The position numbers and the translations under genes were made by a program. A stretch of 64,000 nucleotides of DNA from Bosea sp. AS-1. Its GTDB lineage: Bacteria; Pseudomonadota; Alphaproteobacteria; Rhizobiales; Beijerinckiaceae. Numbering within the stretch: position 1 is the first letter of the stretch; each line of letters opens with the position of its first letter. Where the stretch lies: contig NZ_CP022372.1 of the NCBI RefSeq assembly GCF_002220095.1, forward strand, positions 3,444,501-3,508,500, written 5' to 3'. This document shows, one piece after another, positions 51,778-59,424 of this stretch. The notes under the pieces were generated by a model. That model worked only from the letters and a program-made list of their open reading frames with translations, did not search any database and was not told the origin of the DNA.

Positions 51778-53262
51778 TCACATCGTCGCGGCGTTGCGCC
51801 CGGCGATCCGCCCGAAGGTGGCGCCCGAGACGAGGCCCGTGCCGGCAGGATAGTTGTCGTAGAACAGGCCACCGACCATCTCGCCGCAGCAGAACAGCCC
51901 CTTGATCGCGCGCCAGTCGGTGCCGATGACCTGCGCGTCTTTGTTCACCTTGAGCCCACCGAAAGTGAAGGTGATGCCGCCGGTCGCGCTGTAGGCGACA
52001 TAGGGCGGCTTATCGAGCTTCACCGCCCAATTCGTCTTCGGCAGGGCGAGGCCCTTGGTGGCGAGACCGTCCTTCTTAGTGGGGTCGTAGCGCTCGTCCG
52101 CATCGTTGGCCGCGGCATTGTATTCGGTGATCGTGCGCAGCGCCTGCGCCTTGTCTTCGATGTCGAGCTGCTCCAGCAGTCCCTCGATCGTATCGGAGGT
52201 GATCGGCTGGCTGGTCTGGTAGCGCGGCTCCAGCAGGTGGACGACCTTCTGGTCGAAGATCTGCCAGGCCTTGGCGCCGGGCTCGGCCAGGATCGCGCGG
52301 CCGAACTTGGCATAAGTGAAGAGCGCACCGTCCTCACCCTCGTCGACGAAGCGCAGCCCCTTGCGGTTCAGCATGACGCTGTAGACGTAGCTCAGCCGGT
52401 TGCTGCGATCGGTCAATTCGCGCGGCGCGAAATCGCCCCAGTCGGCGCTGATCGGCGTGGCGTGGCAGCCGCTCCACTGCCCCCAGGGCATGGCGCCGAT
52501 CGCCATCGCCATGCGCAGGCCGTCGCCCTGGTTGTGCGGCGTGCCGCGCACCTTGGCGCCGCCCACCAGCGGACCGATATGCTGGGTGCGCATCTGCACA
52601 TTGGCCTCGAAGCCGCCGCAGCCGAGGACGATCGACTTCGCCCCGTAGGTCGCGACGCCTTCGTCGTTGCGCACCTTGACGCCGCTGACCCGCCCCTTCT
52701 CGTCGGTCAGCAATTCGGTGACGGCGTGGCCGTAGCGGATGTCGATGCCGAGGCCCTCGGCGGTCTGGAACCAGCTGCGCGACAGGCCGACGCCCTCATG
52801 GGCGGCGCGCACGACGAGTCCCCTCGCCCAGACCATCATGTTGCCCTTGCGCACGGCCGAAAGCGTCACGGCCGGCTCCATCTTGATGCCGCCGATCTTG
52901 TTCATCCAGAAGACCGTGTCCTTGGAATTGTCGACCAGGACGCGCGACAGGTCGGGATCGGTGCGTCCGCTCGTCACCCGCATCAGGTCGCCATGGTAGT
53001 CGGCGCGCGTATAGGGCTGGATGCCCTCGTAGAAGTTCTCGAACTGCTCCTCGGCTTCCGGCACCAGCGGGCCGATCTCGCGCGGATCGTCGAAGGCGAA
53101 GCGCAGCACACCGCCGCTCCAATGAGTGTTGCCACCCCGCATCTCGCGCGGCGCCTTCTCGAGCACCAGCACCCGCTTCGCGCCGTTTTCCTTGGCCGAG
53201 ACGGAGGCCGCGAGCGCGGCATTGCCCGCACCGACGACGATGACGTCGAAATTGTCCTGCAT
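51778..53262 (-). CDS. Second FAD-dependent dehydrogenase of the TcuA/fumarate reductase family
   Basis: A 494-residue flavoprotein. VIVVGAGNAALAASVSAKEN (about 6-25) is the FAD-binding fold, followed by MRGGNTHWSGGVLRFAFDD. SIVLGCGGFEANVQMRTQHI, GTPHNQGDGLRMAMAIGAMP and the closing GEMVGGLFYDNYPAGTGLVSGATFGRIAGR are typical of FAD-binding-2 dehydrogenases. It is related to, but clearly different from, the TcuA homologue in the same operon. It could be a second, substrate-specific dehydrogenase that shares TcuB as electron acceptor (inference). First gene of the operon; ATG 53262 is chosen, since upstream in-frame codons run into the promoter palindrome. Confidence 0.85.
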   Translation of the reverse strand: MQDNFDVIVVGAGNAALAASVSAKENGAKRVLVLEKAPREMRGGNTHWSGGVLRFAFDDPREIGPLVPEAEEQFENFYEGIQPYTRADYHGDLMRVTSGRTDPDLSRVLVDNSKDTVFWMNKIGGIKMEPAVTLSAVRKGNMMVWARGLVVRAAHEGVGLSRSWFQTAEGLGIDIRYGHAVTELLTDEKGRVSGVKVRNDEGVATYGAKSIVLGCGGFEANVQMRTQHIGPLVGGAKVRGTPHNQGDGLRMAMAIGAMPWGQWSGCHATPISADWGDFAPRELTDRSNRLSYVYSVMLNRKGLRFVDEGEDGALFTYAKFGRAILAEPGAKAWQIFDQKVVHLLEPRYQTSQPITSDTIEGLLEQLDIEDKAQALRTITEYNAAANDADERYDPTKKDGLATKGLALPKTNWAVKLDKPPYVAYSATGGITFTFGGLKVNKDAQVIGTDWRAIKGLFCCGEMVGGLFYDNYPAGTGLVSGATFGRIAGRNAATM

Positions 53263-53343
53263 GAGGCTGGCTCCCTGATCGCGCATGCCTGCGCACATCT
53301 TTCCGGCGCGTCCTCCATGGGCATGCATCCTTATGAGTACGAA

Positions 53344-53351
53344 TGTATACA
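53344..53351. promoter_or_regulatory. Candidate GntR/FCD-type operator TGTATACA
   Basis: The perfect palindrome TGTATACA lies in an AT-rich patch (53326-53360), 82 bases upstream of the flavoprotein start at 53262. Sites of the TTGTATACAA type are common for FCD-subfamily GntR regulators. It differs from the GTCAAC-W-GTTGAC palindrome at the gntR promoter, so it may bind another protein or be simple promoter sequence. Confidence 0.35.
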
Positions 53352-53443
53352 AATGAACGCAAGAAGATTCTTCAGCGCGCCGGCACGCCTGCCATTCACG
53401 AGGAGCGCCGCTGTTGTCGGAGCAAGTTTACCGGGAGGCGTCG

Positions 53444-54154
53444 CTATCCGGCGGCGGCCGCAGCCGCTGCACCATTGAGCTGCTGGAGCATATGCTCCCG
53501 CGAGTGCTGGATATGGCGCCGCATCGCCGTTTCCGCGGCCTCGGGATCCCGCTTCTTCAGAGCCTCAAGGATCGCGCAATGCTCTTCATAGGCATCGCGA
53601 GCTCGCCCGCCGCGCGTGCTGGACCGGTAGCGATAGATCCTGAGCAGGTCGTACATGTCCGTGCACAGCATCTGGATCAGCCGCGCATTGCCGCTTGCCG
53701 ACACGATACGGAAATGGAAGTCGAAATCGGGGGTGCGCTGATAGTAACCCGTGCCGGCCTGCACATCCTGGGAGCGGCCGTGCTGGGCGAGCAGGTCCTC
53801 CAGTTCCACCAGTTGGCCCTGCGTGATCGTCTGGGCCGCCAAGCGGCAGGCCATGCCCTCCAGCGCCTCGCGCACCGTCATCAGCTCCGCCAGATCCTCG
53901 TGCGACAGCTCGGTGACGTGAACGCCGATGTTGGTCGTGCGCCGCAGGAGCTGGCGCCCCTCGAGACGGCGGATCGCCTCCCGCAGCGGCCCACGGCTGA
54001 CTCCGAAGGCCGTCGCGAGGCGCTGTTCGCTGAGCCGGCTGCCGGGAGCCAGCTCCCCGCCCAGGATCGCCGCCTCGAGCCGTTCGGTCACGGCGTCGAC
54101 CAGCGATTTCGCCCGCACGCGGCTCTTCAGCAGATCGTTGGAAAGCTCGTCCAT
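53444..54154 (-). CDS. GntR-family (FCD domain) transcriptional regulator
   Basis: A 236-residue regulator. The N-terminal winged helix is AKSLVDAVTERLEAAILGGE, PGSRLSEQRLATAFGVSRGP and LREAIRRLEGRQLLRR, the standard GntR reader. The FCD ligand domain (about 85-225) has ELMTVREALEGMACRLAAQ, DFDFHFRIVSASGNARLIQM and EEHCAILEALKKRDPEAAE; its metal-binding residues (D..H and two later His) are present. FCD regulators generally bind organic acids. It lies between the tcu unit and a second MmgE/PrpD gene. The ATG at 54154 is preferred over a TTG at 54184 that would put its own operator inside the gene. Ends in a poly-Ala tail. Confidence 0.88.
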   Translation of the reverse strand: MDELSNDLLKSRVRAKSLVDAVTERLEAAILGGELAPGSRLSEQRLATAFGVSRGPLREAIRRLEGRQLLRRTTNIGVHVTELSHEDLAELMTVREALEGMACRLAAQTITQGQLVELEDLLAQHGRSQDVQAGTGYYQRTPDFDFHFRIVSASGNARLIQMLCTDMYDLLRIYRYRSSTRGGRARDAYEEHCAILEALKKRDPEAAETAMRRHIQHSREHMLQQLNGAAAAAAAG

Positions 54155-54179
54155 CTCGCTCGGTCTCGCGATCTTAAAA

Positions 54180-54192
54180 GTCAACTGTTGAC
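54180..54192. promoter_or_regulatory. GntR operator candidate, site 1 (gntR / mmgE2 promoter)
   Basis: Perfect 13-base palindrome GTCAAC-T-GTTGAC, 26 bases before gntR and 72 before the divergent MmgE/PrpD gene. Its 20-base context on the minus strand (ACTGTCAACAGTTGACTTTT) recurs exactly at 63474-63493. A TACAAT -10-like box (54198-54203) lies just to its right. Confidence 0.75.
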
Positions 54193-54263
54193 AGTCCTAC
54201 AATAGCGACTCCACATTTGCCTTGGAAGCCGCCGGAAGACGTGGCCGTACCATGGGAGGCGTC

Positions 54264-55679
54264 ATGCACGCGACTGCGCCCTCCGCTCTGGCGGAGTCTA
54301 CACTCAAACCTGCCGCGGCGCTTGCCGAGATGGCGGCGAGGCTCGATTTCGAACAGGTGCCCTCCCCGGCCCGGCTGCGCGGCAAGCTCTCGATCCTCGA
54401 TGCGCTCGGCGTCGGGCTCGCCTCGAACGCGTTTCCCTATGCCCAGCGCGCAATGGCCGGCATCACTGCGCTGGCCGGCGAGGCAGGTCCCTGCAGCGTA
54501 CTCGGCCGCAGCGAGCGTCTGCCGGTTCGCGATGCAGCGCTTGCCAACGGCATCCTGATCCATGGTCTCGATTTCGACGACACGCACCTGACCAGCATCG
54601 TCCATCCGACCGCGGCCTGCCTGCCCTGCGCCCTGTCGCTCGGCGAGGCGCTCGGCGTCGACGGGCGGACCTTCCTCACCGCCTATTTCGCCGGCATGGA
54701 AACGGCGGTCCGCGTTGGCGCGGCCGTGAAGGGCGGGTTCCATCATGTCGGCTTCCACGCGACCGGCGTGGTCGCGCATTTCAGCTCCGCCGTGATCGCC
54801 GCGAAGCTGCTCGGGCTCGATGCAGGCGCGATGACGGAAGCACAGGGGATCGCCGCCAGCACGGCCTCGGGCGTCCAGGTCTTCCTGGAGGAAGGCGCCT
54901 GGACCAAGCGCTTCCATCCCGGCTGGGCCGCGGTCGCGGGGATCACGGCCGCCTATCTCGCCCAGGCCGGTTTCAAGGGACCGACCCGCCCCTATGAGGG
55001 CAAGTTCGGCCTGTTCGACACGCATCTGCAGAGCAGAACCGAGCATGTCGATCTCGACATCATGGTGTCGGAGCTGGGCGAACGCTGGCACTTCGCCGAT
55101 ACCGCGCTCAAGCCCTATCCCGTCTGCCATTTCATCCATGGCTGCGCGGATGCCGCCATCGAGCTCGCCGGGCTCGTCGATTGGCGCGAGATCGCCTCCG
55201 TCGAAGCCTATCTGCCCAGGGATACGATGCCGATCGTCGCCGAGCCGGCTGAGGCCAAGGAAAGGCCCTCGACCGATTACGAGGCGAAGTTCAGCGCGCA
55301 ATTCGTCGTCGCGACCTGCCTGATCAAGCGCTGCTTCAACCTGCCGGAGCTGCAGGACGAAGCCCTGCGCGATCCGCGGGTGCGCGAGCTGGCGACACGG
55401 GTGAAATGCTCGGTGGATCCTGCCTCCGTCTTCCCGCAATTCTTCTCCGGTGGGGTGCGCGTCACGCTGAAGGACGGGCGCGAGCTCTTCCGCCATGTCC
55501 GCGTCAACAGCGGCGCGGGCGAGCGGGCGCTCGACACTGAAGCGGTCGCGGCGAAGTTCATGGCCTCGGCCTCGCTGGCGGTCGACGAGCGCCAGGCGGC
55601 GGCGGTCCGCGACGTCGTGCTCGACATCGAGAACCGCTCCGTGGCGGAGCTCGCGGCGGCGCTGAGGCGCGAACCCTAA
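54264..55679 (+). CDS. MmgE/PrpD family protein, copy 2
   Basis: A 471-residue member of the PrpD superfamily, only distantly similar to the copy at 50301. Blocks: KLSILDALGVGLASNAFPYA, LANGILIHGLDFDDTHLTSI (about 93-112), VHPTAACLPCALSLGEALG, HHVGFHATGVVAHFSSAVIA and KPYPVCHFIHGCADAAIELA. It is transcribed divergently from gntR with the palindrome between them, so it should be directly regulated. A GGGAGG site five bases before ATG 54264 decides the start. Probable role: dehydration, hydration or isomerisation of a hydroxy di- or tricarboxylate. Convergent with the D-2-hydroxyacid dehydrogenase gene, 7 bases apart. Confidence 0.86.
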   Translation: MHATAPSALAESTLKPAAALAEMAARLDFEQVPSPARLRGKLSILDALGVGLASNAFPYAQRAMAGITALAGEAGPCSVLGRSERLPVRDAALANGILIHGLDFDDTHLTSIVHPTAACLPCALSLGEALGVDGRTFLTAYFAGMETAVRVGAAVKGGFHHVGFHATGVVAHFSSAVIAAKLLGLDAGAMTEAQGIAASTASGVQVFLEEGAWTKRFHPGWAAVAGITAAYLAQAGFKGPTRPYEGKFGLFDTHLQSRTEHVDLDIMVSELGERWHFADTALKPYPVCHFIHGCADAAIELAGLVDWREIASVEAYLPRDTMPIVAEPAEAKERPSTDYEAKFSAQFVVATCLIKRCFNLPELQDEALRDPRVRELATRVKCSVDPASVFPQFFSGGVRVTLKDGRELFRHVRVNSGAGERALDTEAVAAKFMASASLAVDERQAAAVRDVVLDIENRSVAELAAALRREP

Positions 55680-55686
55680 GGGAGCT

Positions 55687-56664
55687 TCAGCCGGCCTTTG
55701 CGGCCGCTGGCGCGGCGAGCACCCGAATGGGCTCGCCCGCCTGCCAGGCGCGGATCGCTTCGACGGTGTCCTCGTAGAACATCCGGTAGGCGCCTTCGGT
55801 GACGAAGCCGAGATGCGGCGAGAGCGCGAGATTGGGCGCGCGCCGCAGCGGATGCTCCTTCGGCAGCGGCTCGATGTCGTAGACGTCGAGCCCGGCGCGG
55901 ATGCGCCCTTCGTTCAGGGCCGACAGCAGCGCCACCTCGTCGACGATCGGCCCGCGCGAAGTGTTGACCAGGATCGCGCCCGGCTTCATCGCCGCGATCT
56001 CGGCCGCGCCGACGAGATTCCTGCTGCCCGGCGTCAGGGGGACATGGATCGAGATCGCATCGGCCCGTGCGAACAGCTCCGCCTTGCCGACCGCCTCCGC
56101 GCCGTGCCCCGCCGCCCGCTCCGGCGTCAGATTCGGGCTCCAGGCAATGACCTTCATGCCGAAAGCGCGAGCGATCGGCGCCATGCGGCTGCCGAGCTTG
56201 CCGAGACCGATCAGGCCGAGCGTCCGGCCGCCGAGCGTGGTGCCGACCGTCTCCTGCCAGCCGCCTTCGCGCATGCGCCGGTATTCCTCCGGCAAGTGCC
56301 GCGCCGCCGACAACAGCAGCGCCCAGGCGAGCTCGGGTGTCGCATGCTCGGATTCGCCGGCGCGGGTATGGCAAACGGTCACGCCATGCTCGGCTGCGGC
56401 ATCGAAATCGATCACTCGCGCCCGGCCGCCGGTGACGACGACGAGCTTCAATCGCGGCAGGCGCGCGATCAGGCTGCGCGGCAACGGCAGGCGCTCCCGC
56501 ATCAGGCAGAGCACGTCGTAATCCGCCAGCCGCCCCGCCGCCTCTTCCTCAGATCCTAGGGGTTCGTTGAAGACGTCGACGGCTGCATCGGCGCCGAGGC
56601 TCACCCAGTCGGCATAGCCGCGCGCCACGTTCTGATAATCGTCAAGAACGGCGATACGGGTCAT
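55687..56664 (-). CDS. D-isomer-specific 2-hydroxyacid dehydrogenase
   Basis: A 325-residue NAD-dependent dehydrogenase. The Rossmann loop is GRTLGLIGLGKLGSRMAPIA (about 146-165). The catalytic triad is visible as VNTSRGPIVDE (Arg), LDVYDIEPLP (Glu) and SPHLGFVTEGAYRMF (His). The substrate-side GGRARVIDFDAAAEHGVTV replaces the usual TG(T/A)G..ID. It interconverts a D-2-hydroxy acid and a 2-keto acid. Last gene of the seven-gene unit that begins with the ABC substrate-binding protein; the start overlaps the AtuA-like stop by 4 bases. An Ldh-family enzyme of a different fold lies in the same unit, hinting at stereochemical inversion. Confidence 0.9.
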   Translation of the reverse strand: MTRIAVLDDYQNVARGYADWVSLGADAAVDVFNEPLGSEEEAAGRLADYDVLCLMRERLPLPRSLIARLPRLKLVVVTGGRARVIDFDAAAEHGVTVCHTRAGESEHATPELAWALLLSAARHLPEEYRRMREGGWQETVGTTLGGRTLGLIGLGKLGSRMAPIARAFGMKVIAWSPNLTPERAAGHGAEAVGKAELFARADAISIHVPLTPGSRNLVGAAEIAAMKPGAILVNTSRGPIVDEVALLSALNEGRIRAGLDVYDIEPLPKEHPLRRAPNLALSPHLGFVTEGAYRMFYEDTVEAIRAWQAGEPIRVLAAPAAAKAG

Positions 56665-58055
56665 CGAAAGGTCTCCACCTCGACCGGGAAGAGCGATGCC
56701 GCGTCCTCGATCTCCATGAGATGGAAGACGTTGAAGCGATAGGCCGGCCCCGCATTGAGCTCGGGCGGCGTGAAGGGGAAAGCCAGATTACCGGCCGTCG
56801 AAAGCCGCCCCTCATAGCCGTGATGCAGCAGGTACTGCTTGGTCGTGCGGATCACCTCCTCCGCCCGCTCCGGCGTCGGCGCGATGCATTCGCCCATGAC
56901 GAACGCCTCACGCGGGACGGCACCGGGTTCGGCCCAGGCCCTGACGCCGTCGACGCCATAGAGCCGGAAGTTCAGGCGATAATCCTCCGGCGCGTCCTCG
57001 CAGACCAGATCACGCACCACCTTGGCGACAGCAGCGAAGATTTCGCGATGCCCCGCGATGAAGCGTGGGTCGGCGGCACCGGCCAGCAGCAGCGCGCGAT
57101 GACCGACGAAGGCGGCGCCTTCGAGCTTCAGCGTCGAACGCTCGGCCTTATGGAAGACCGCCCCCTCGACTCGCGTGCGACGCTCGTCGAGCGCGCGATA
57201 GGTCACAACGCGCAGGTCGGCCCAGCCGGCCGGCTCGCGAATCTCATAAGGGTCGGCCTGTTCATAGAGGCTGTGCGCGGCGACGGAGGCCGGAGTCGCC
57301 GCCCGGTTCGGCGCCATGCTCTCCAGCTCGAATCCGTCATCGTCGAGCACGCCGAGAATGGTGTCGCGGCCGCCCGGCGTGCAGCAGAGCGAGGCGCATT
57401 CGACGATCTTGGCCATGTGCATGGCGATGCCGGGCGGAAAGCCGAGCATCGCCGGGATGCTGGCGAAGATGCCGGTATCGCAGGCCCGGCCGAGCACCAC
57501 GACATCGACATCGGCCTCCAGCGCGCGGCAGAACGCTTCCAGCCCGAGCTGCGCCACGACGTGGCTCGCGGCGTCGACATCGGCCTCGGTCAAGGCCGGC
57601 ATCGTGTCCATCGGGCGGGTCCTGCCAGCCCGGACCGCCGCCTTGAGCACATCCCGCGGCATGTCGGAGGCAACCACCGCCATCCGGAACCGCAGCCCAT
57701 CCTCGGCCGCGATCTCGCGGATCATCGCCAGCGTCTGGTCGAGATGCGGCCGCGCCCCGGCCGAGCCGGCGGAGCCGACGATCAGCGGGATATCGAGCCT
57801 GCGCGCGCCGCCCAGCACCTTGCGCAGGTCACGCTTCGCACCGACCCGCGTCGGCGCGAGCTTGCCGGCACCGAGATAGTTCGGGCCGATATCGATTGAC
57901 CCCATATCGACGCCGATCATGTCCGGCGCCCGCGCGAGCCCGGCCTCAAAGGCGGGCGTCGGGATGCCGTAGCCGAGCTGGCCGGAGGCGCCGAGCGAGC
58001 GCAACGGCCGGCGCCGGCGCGCGAAATCATCGAGAAGCCTGCCGATCGCCGTCAC
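56661..58055 (-). CDS. AtuA-like (DUF1446) protein
   Basis: A 464-residue protein of the acyclic terpene utilisation AtuA / DUF1446 family. Visible blocks: GASGQLGYGIPTPAFEAGLA (about 22-41), MIGVDMGSIDIGPNYLGAG (about 47-65, a typical DxGSxDxGP motif), LIVGSAGSAGARPHLDQTL, VVLGRACDTGIFASIPAML and HMAKIVECASLCCTPGGRD. Its enzymatic activity is not established, to my knowledge; members are often paired with DUF4387 proteins, as here (4-base overlap). Since no terpene genes are near, the AtuA name should not be read as function. It is probably an enzyme of the same hydroxy-acid pathway. Confidence 0.85.
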   Translation of the reverse strand: MTAIGRLLDDFARRRRPLRSLGASGQLGYGIPTPAFEAGLARAPDMIGVDMGSIDIGPNYLGAGKLAPTRVGAKRDLRKVLGGARRLDIPLIVGSAGSAGARPHLDQTLAMIREIAAEDGLRFRMAVVASDMPRDVLKAAVRAGRTRPMDTMPALTEADVDAASHVVAQLGLEAFCRALEADVDVVVLGRACDTGIFASIPAMLGFPPGIAMHMAKIVECASLCCTPGGRDTILGVLDDDGFELESMAPNRAATPASVAAHSLYEQADPYEIREPAGWADLRVVTYRALDERRTRVEGAVFHKAERSTLKLEGAAFVGHRALLLAGAADPRFIAGHREIFAAVAKVVRDLVCEDAPEDYRLNFRLYGVDGVRAWAEPGAVPREAFVMGECIAPTPERAEEVIRTTKQYLLHHGYEGRLSTAGNLAFPFTPPELNAGPAYRFNVFHLMEIEDAASLFPVEVETFR

Positions 58056-58354
58056 AGTTCGATGTCCAGAAGCGGTGCGTGCTGCTGCGCGCCATAGACG
58101 TCGCGATCGCCGATATCGCCGGAGATGACGTCACGCGGCAGGGTGATCTTCACCGCCAGCGCCGGCGCATAGGCGATGACCGCGACCTCGTTCTCGCTGC
58201 GGCCATAGGCCTTCGCGACCTTCTCGCGCAGCACCGGCAGCTTTTCCGAAACGGCGGCGAAACTCGCGGCATCAGGCAGCATCAGGTCGAAGGTCAGCAG
58301 GCAGGGCCCGGCGTTCTTGCTGCGGATCACCCGCGCGACGGAGTCGAGCCGCAT
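58052..58354 (-). CDS. DUF4387 protein, partner of the AtuA-like protein
   Basis: A 100-residue protein of the DUF4387 family. The start DSVARVIRSKNAGPCLLTFD (about 4-23) with the SKNAGP motif and the end LPRDVISGDIGDRDVYGAQQ are characteristic. The small size and unbroken coupling to the AtuA-like gene suggest a second subunit of one enzyme. It lies between AtuA and the Ldh-family dehydrogenase, with 4-base and 2-base junctions. No catalytic residue can be named, but the family is recognised with fair certainty. Confidence 0.83.
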   Translation of the reverse strand: MRLDSVARVIRSKNAGPCLLTFDLMLPDAASFAAVSEKLPVLREKVAKAYGRSENEVAVIAYAPALAVKITLPRDVISGDIGDRDVYGAQQHAPLLDIEL

Positions 58355-58356
58355 GG

Positions 58357-59424
58357 TCAGGTCTCCGCGAGCCAGGCCGGGACGGGAACGCCGAGCGTCC
58401 GTGCCGCCTCGACAAGCCCCTCGCGGTCTTCCTTCGCCAGGGGGATGCCGTCGCGCAGCCTCTGCGCCTCGAGTTTCGCCTCGGGCTCTCCGGGGAAGAG
58501 GATCTCTCCACCTTCCTTCACGGGCGGACAGGCCTTTGCCCGCTGGGCCAAGGCGTCCATCCGTGCAGCGTAGGCCGCGCGATCCATGGCGAGTTCGGGC
58601 TTCAGCGCGATGAACATGTGACCGACATTCTGCGGCCTGTCCTCGTCGCTGTACTGGTTGCCGACCTCCCCGCCGAAGGCCGAGCCGGACATGACCCCGG
58701 CGAGGACCTCCATCATCAGCGAAAGCCCGGAGCCCTTCGGGCCGCCCAGCGGCAGGATGATGCCTTCATAGGCGGCAGCCGCATCGGTCGTTGGCTGGCC
58801 ATCCTTGTCGAGCGCCCAGTCCGGCGGGATCGGCTGCCCGGCGGCCGCGGCGCGACGGATCTTGCCCCGCGCGACGATGGAGGTCGCCATGTCGAGCAGG
58901 ACCGGCGGCCCGTGCTCGCCTCCCGGTGCACCGAAGGCGAAGGGGCTGGTGCCGAGGAAAGGCACACGCCCGCCCCAGACCGGCATGGCGGGCGAGGCAT
59001 TGGTGAAGACGAAGGCGGCGAAACCGGCCTCGATCGCCTGGCGCAGATAACTCGCGGCCATGCCGAAATGCGTGCTGCGATGGGCGAGCGCCATGCCGAT
59101 ACCGAAGCGGCCGGCACGCTCGATCGCCTCCGCCATGGCCCGGCTGCCGACCAGGAACCCGAGCGCATTGGCGCCGTCGATGCGAGCCACCGCCGGGGCC
59201 AGCTCCTCGACCGCGATCGGAGCGACCGGGTCGACGAGGCCGATCGCAATGCGATGCAGATAGATCGGCACGCGCCCGACGCCATGCGAGACGACGCCGC
59301 GCAGATCCGCCTCGACGAGGCAGCGCGCCACGGTCGCCGCATCGGCCGCGGGCACGCCGGCCTTCGCGAACAGCGCCGCGACGAAGTTTCGTGCGTCGTC
59401 CGCCGCGACCGGAGCGAGCGTCAT
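58357..59424 (-). CDS. Malate/L-lactate dehydrogenase (Ldh) family oxidoreductase
   Basis: A 355-residue NAD(P)-dependent enzyme of the family that holds ureidoglycolate, sulfolactate (ComC) and delta1-piperidine-2-carboxylate reductases. It has no classical Rossmann fold. Typical pieces: VVSHGVGRVPIYLHRIAIG (about 44-62, with SHG), HRSTHFGMAASYLRQA (about 115-130, catalytic His), FTNASPAMPVWGGR, LGTSPFAFGAPGG and GPKGSGLSLMMEVLAGVMSG (about 228-247). It oxidises a 2-hydroxy acid or reduces a 2-keto acid. Start at 59424 overlaps the ATPase stop by 4 bases. Probably works opposite the D-2-hydroxyacid dehydrogenase encoded three genes downstream. Confidence 0.89.
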   Translation of the reverse strand: MTLAPVAADDARNFVAALFAKAGVPAADAATVARCLVEADLRGVVSHGVGRVPIYLHRIAIGLVDPVAPIAVEELAPAVARIDGANALGFLVGSRAMAEAIERAGRFGIGMALAHRSTHFGMAASYLRQAIEAGFAAFVFTNASPAMPVWGGRVPFLGTSPFAFGAPGGEHGPPVLLDMATSIVARGKIRRAAAAGQPIPPDWALDKDGQPTTDAAAAYEGIILPLGGPKGSGLSLMMEVLAGVMSGSAFGGEVGNQYSDEDRPQNVGHMFIALKPELAMDRAAYAARMDALAQRAKACPPVKEGGEILFPGEPEAKLEAQRLRDGIPLAKEDREGLVEAARTLGVPVPAWLAET

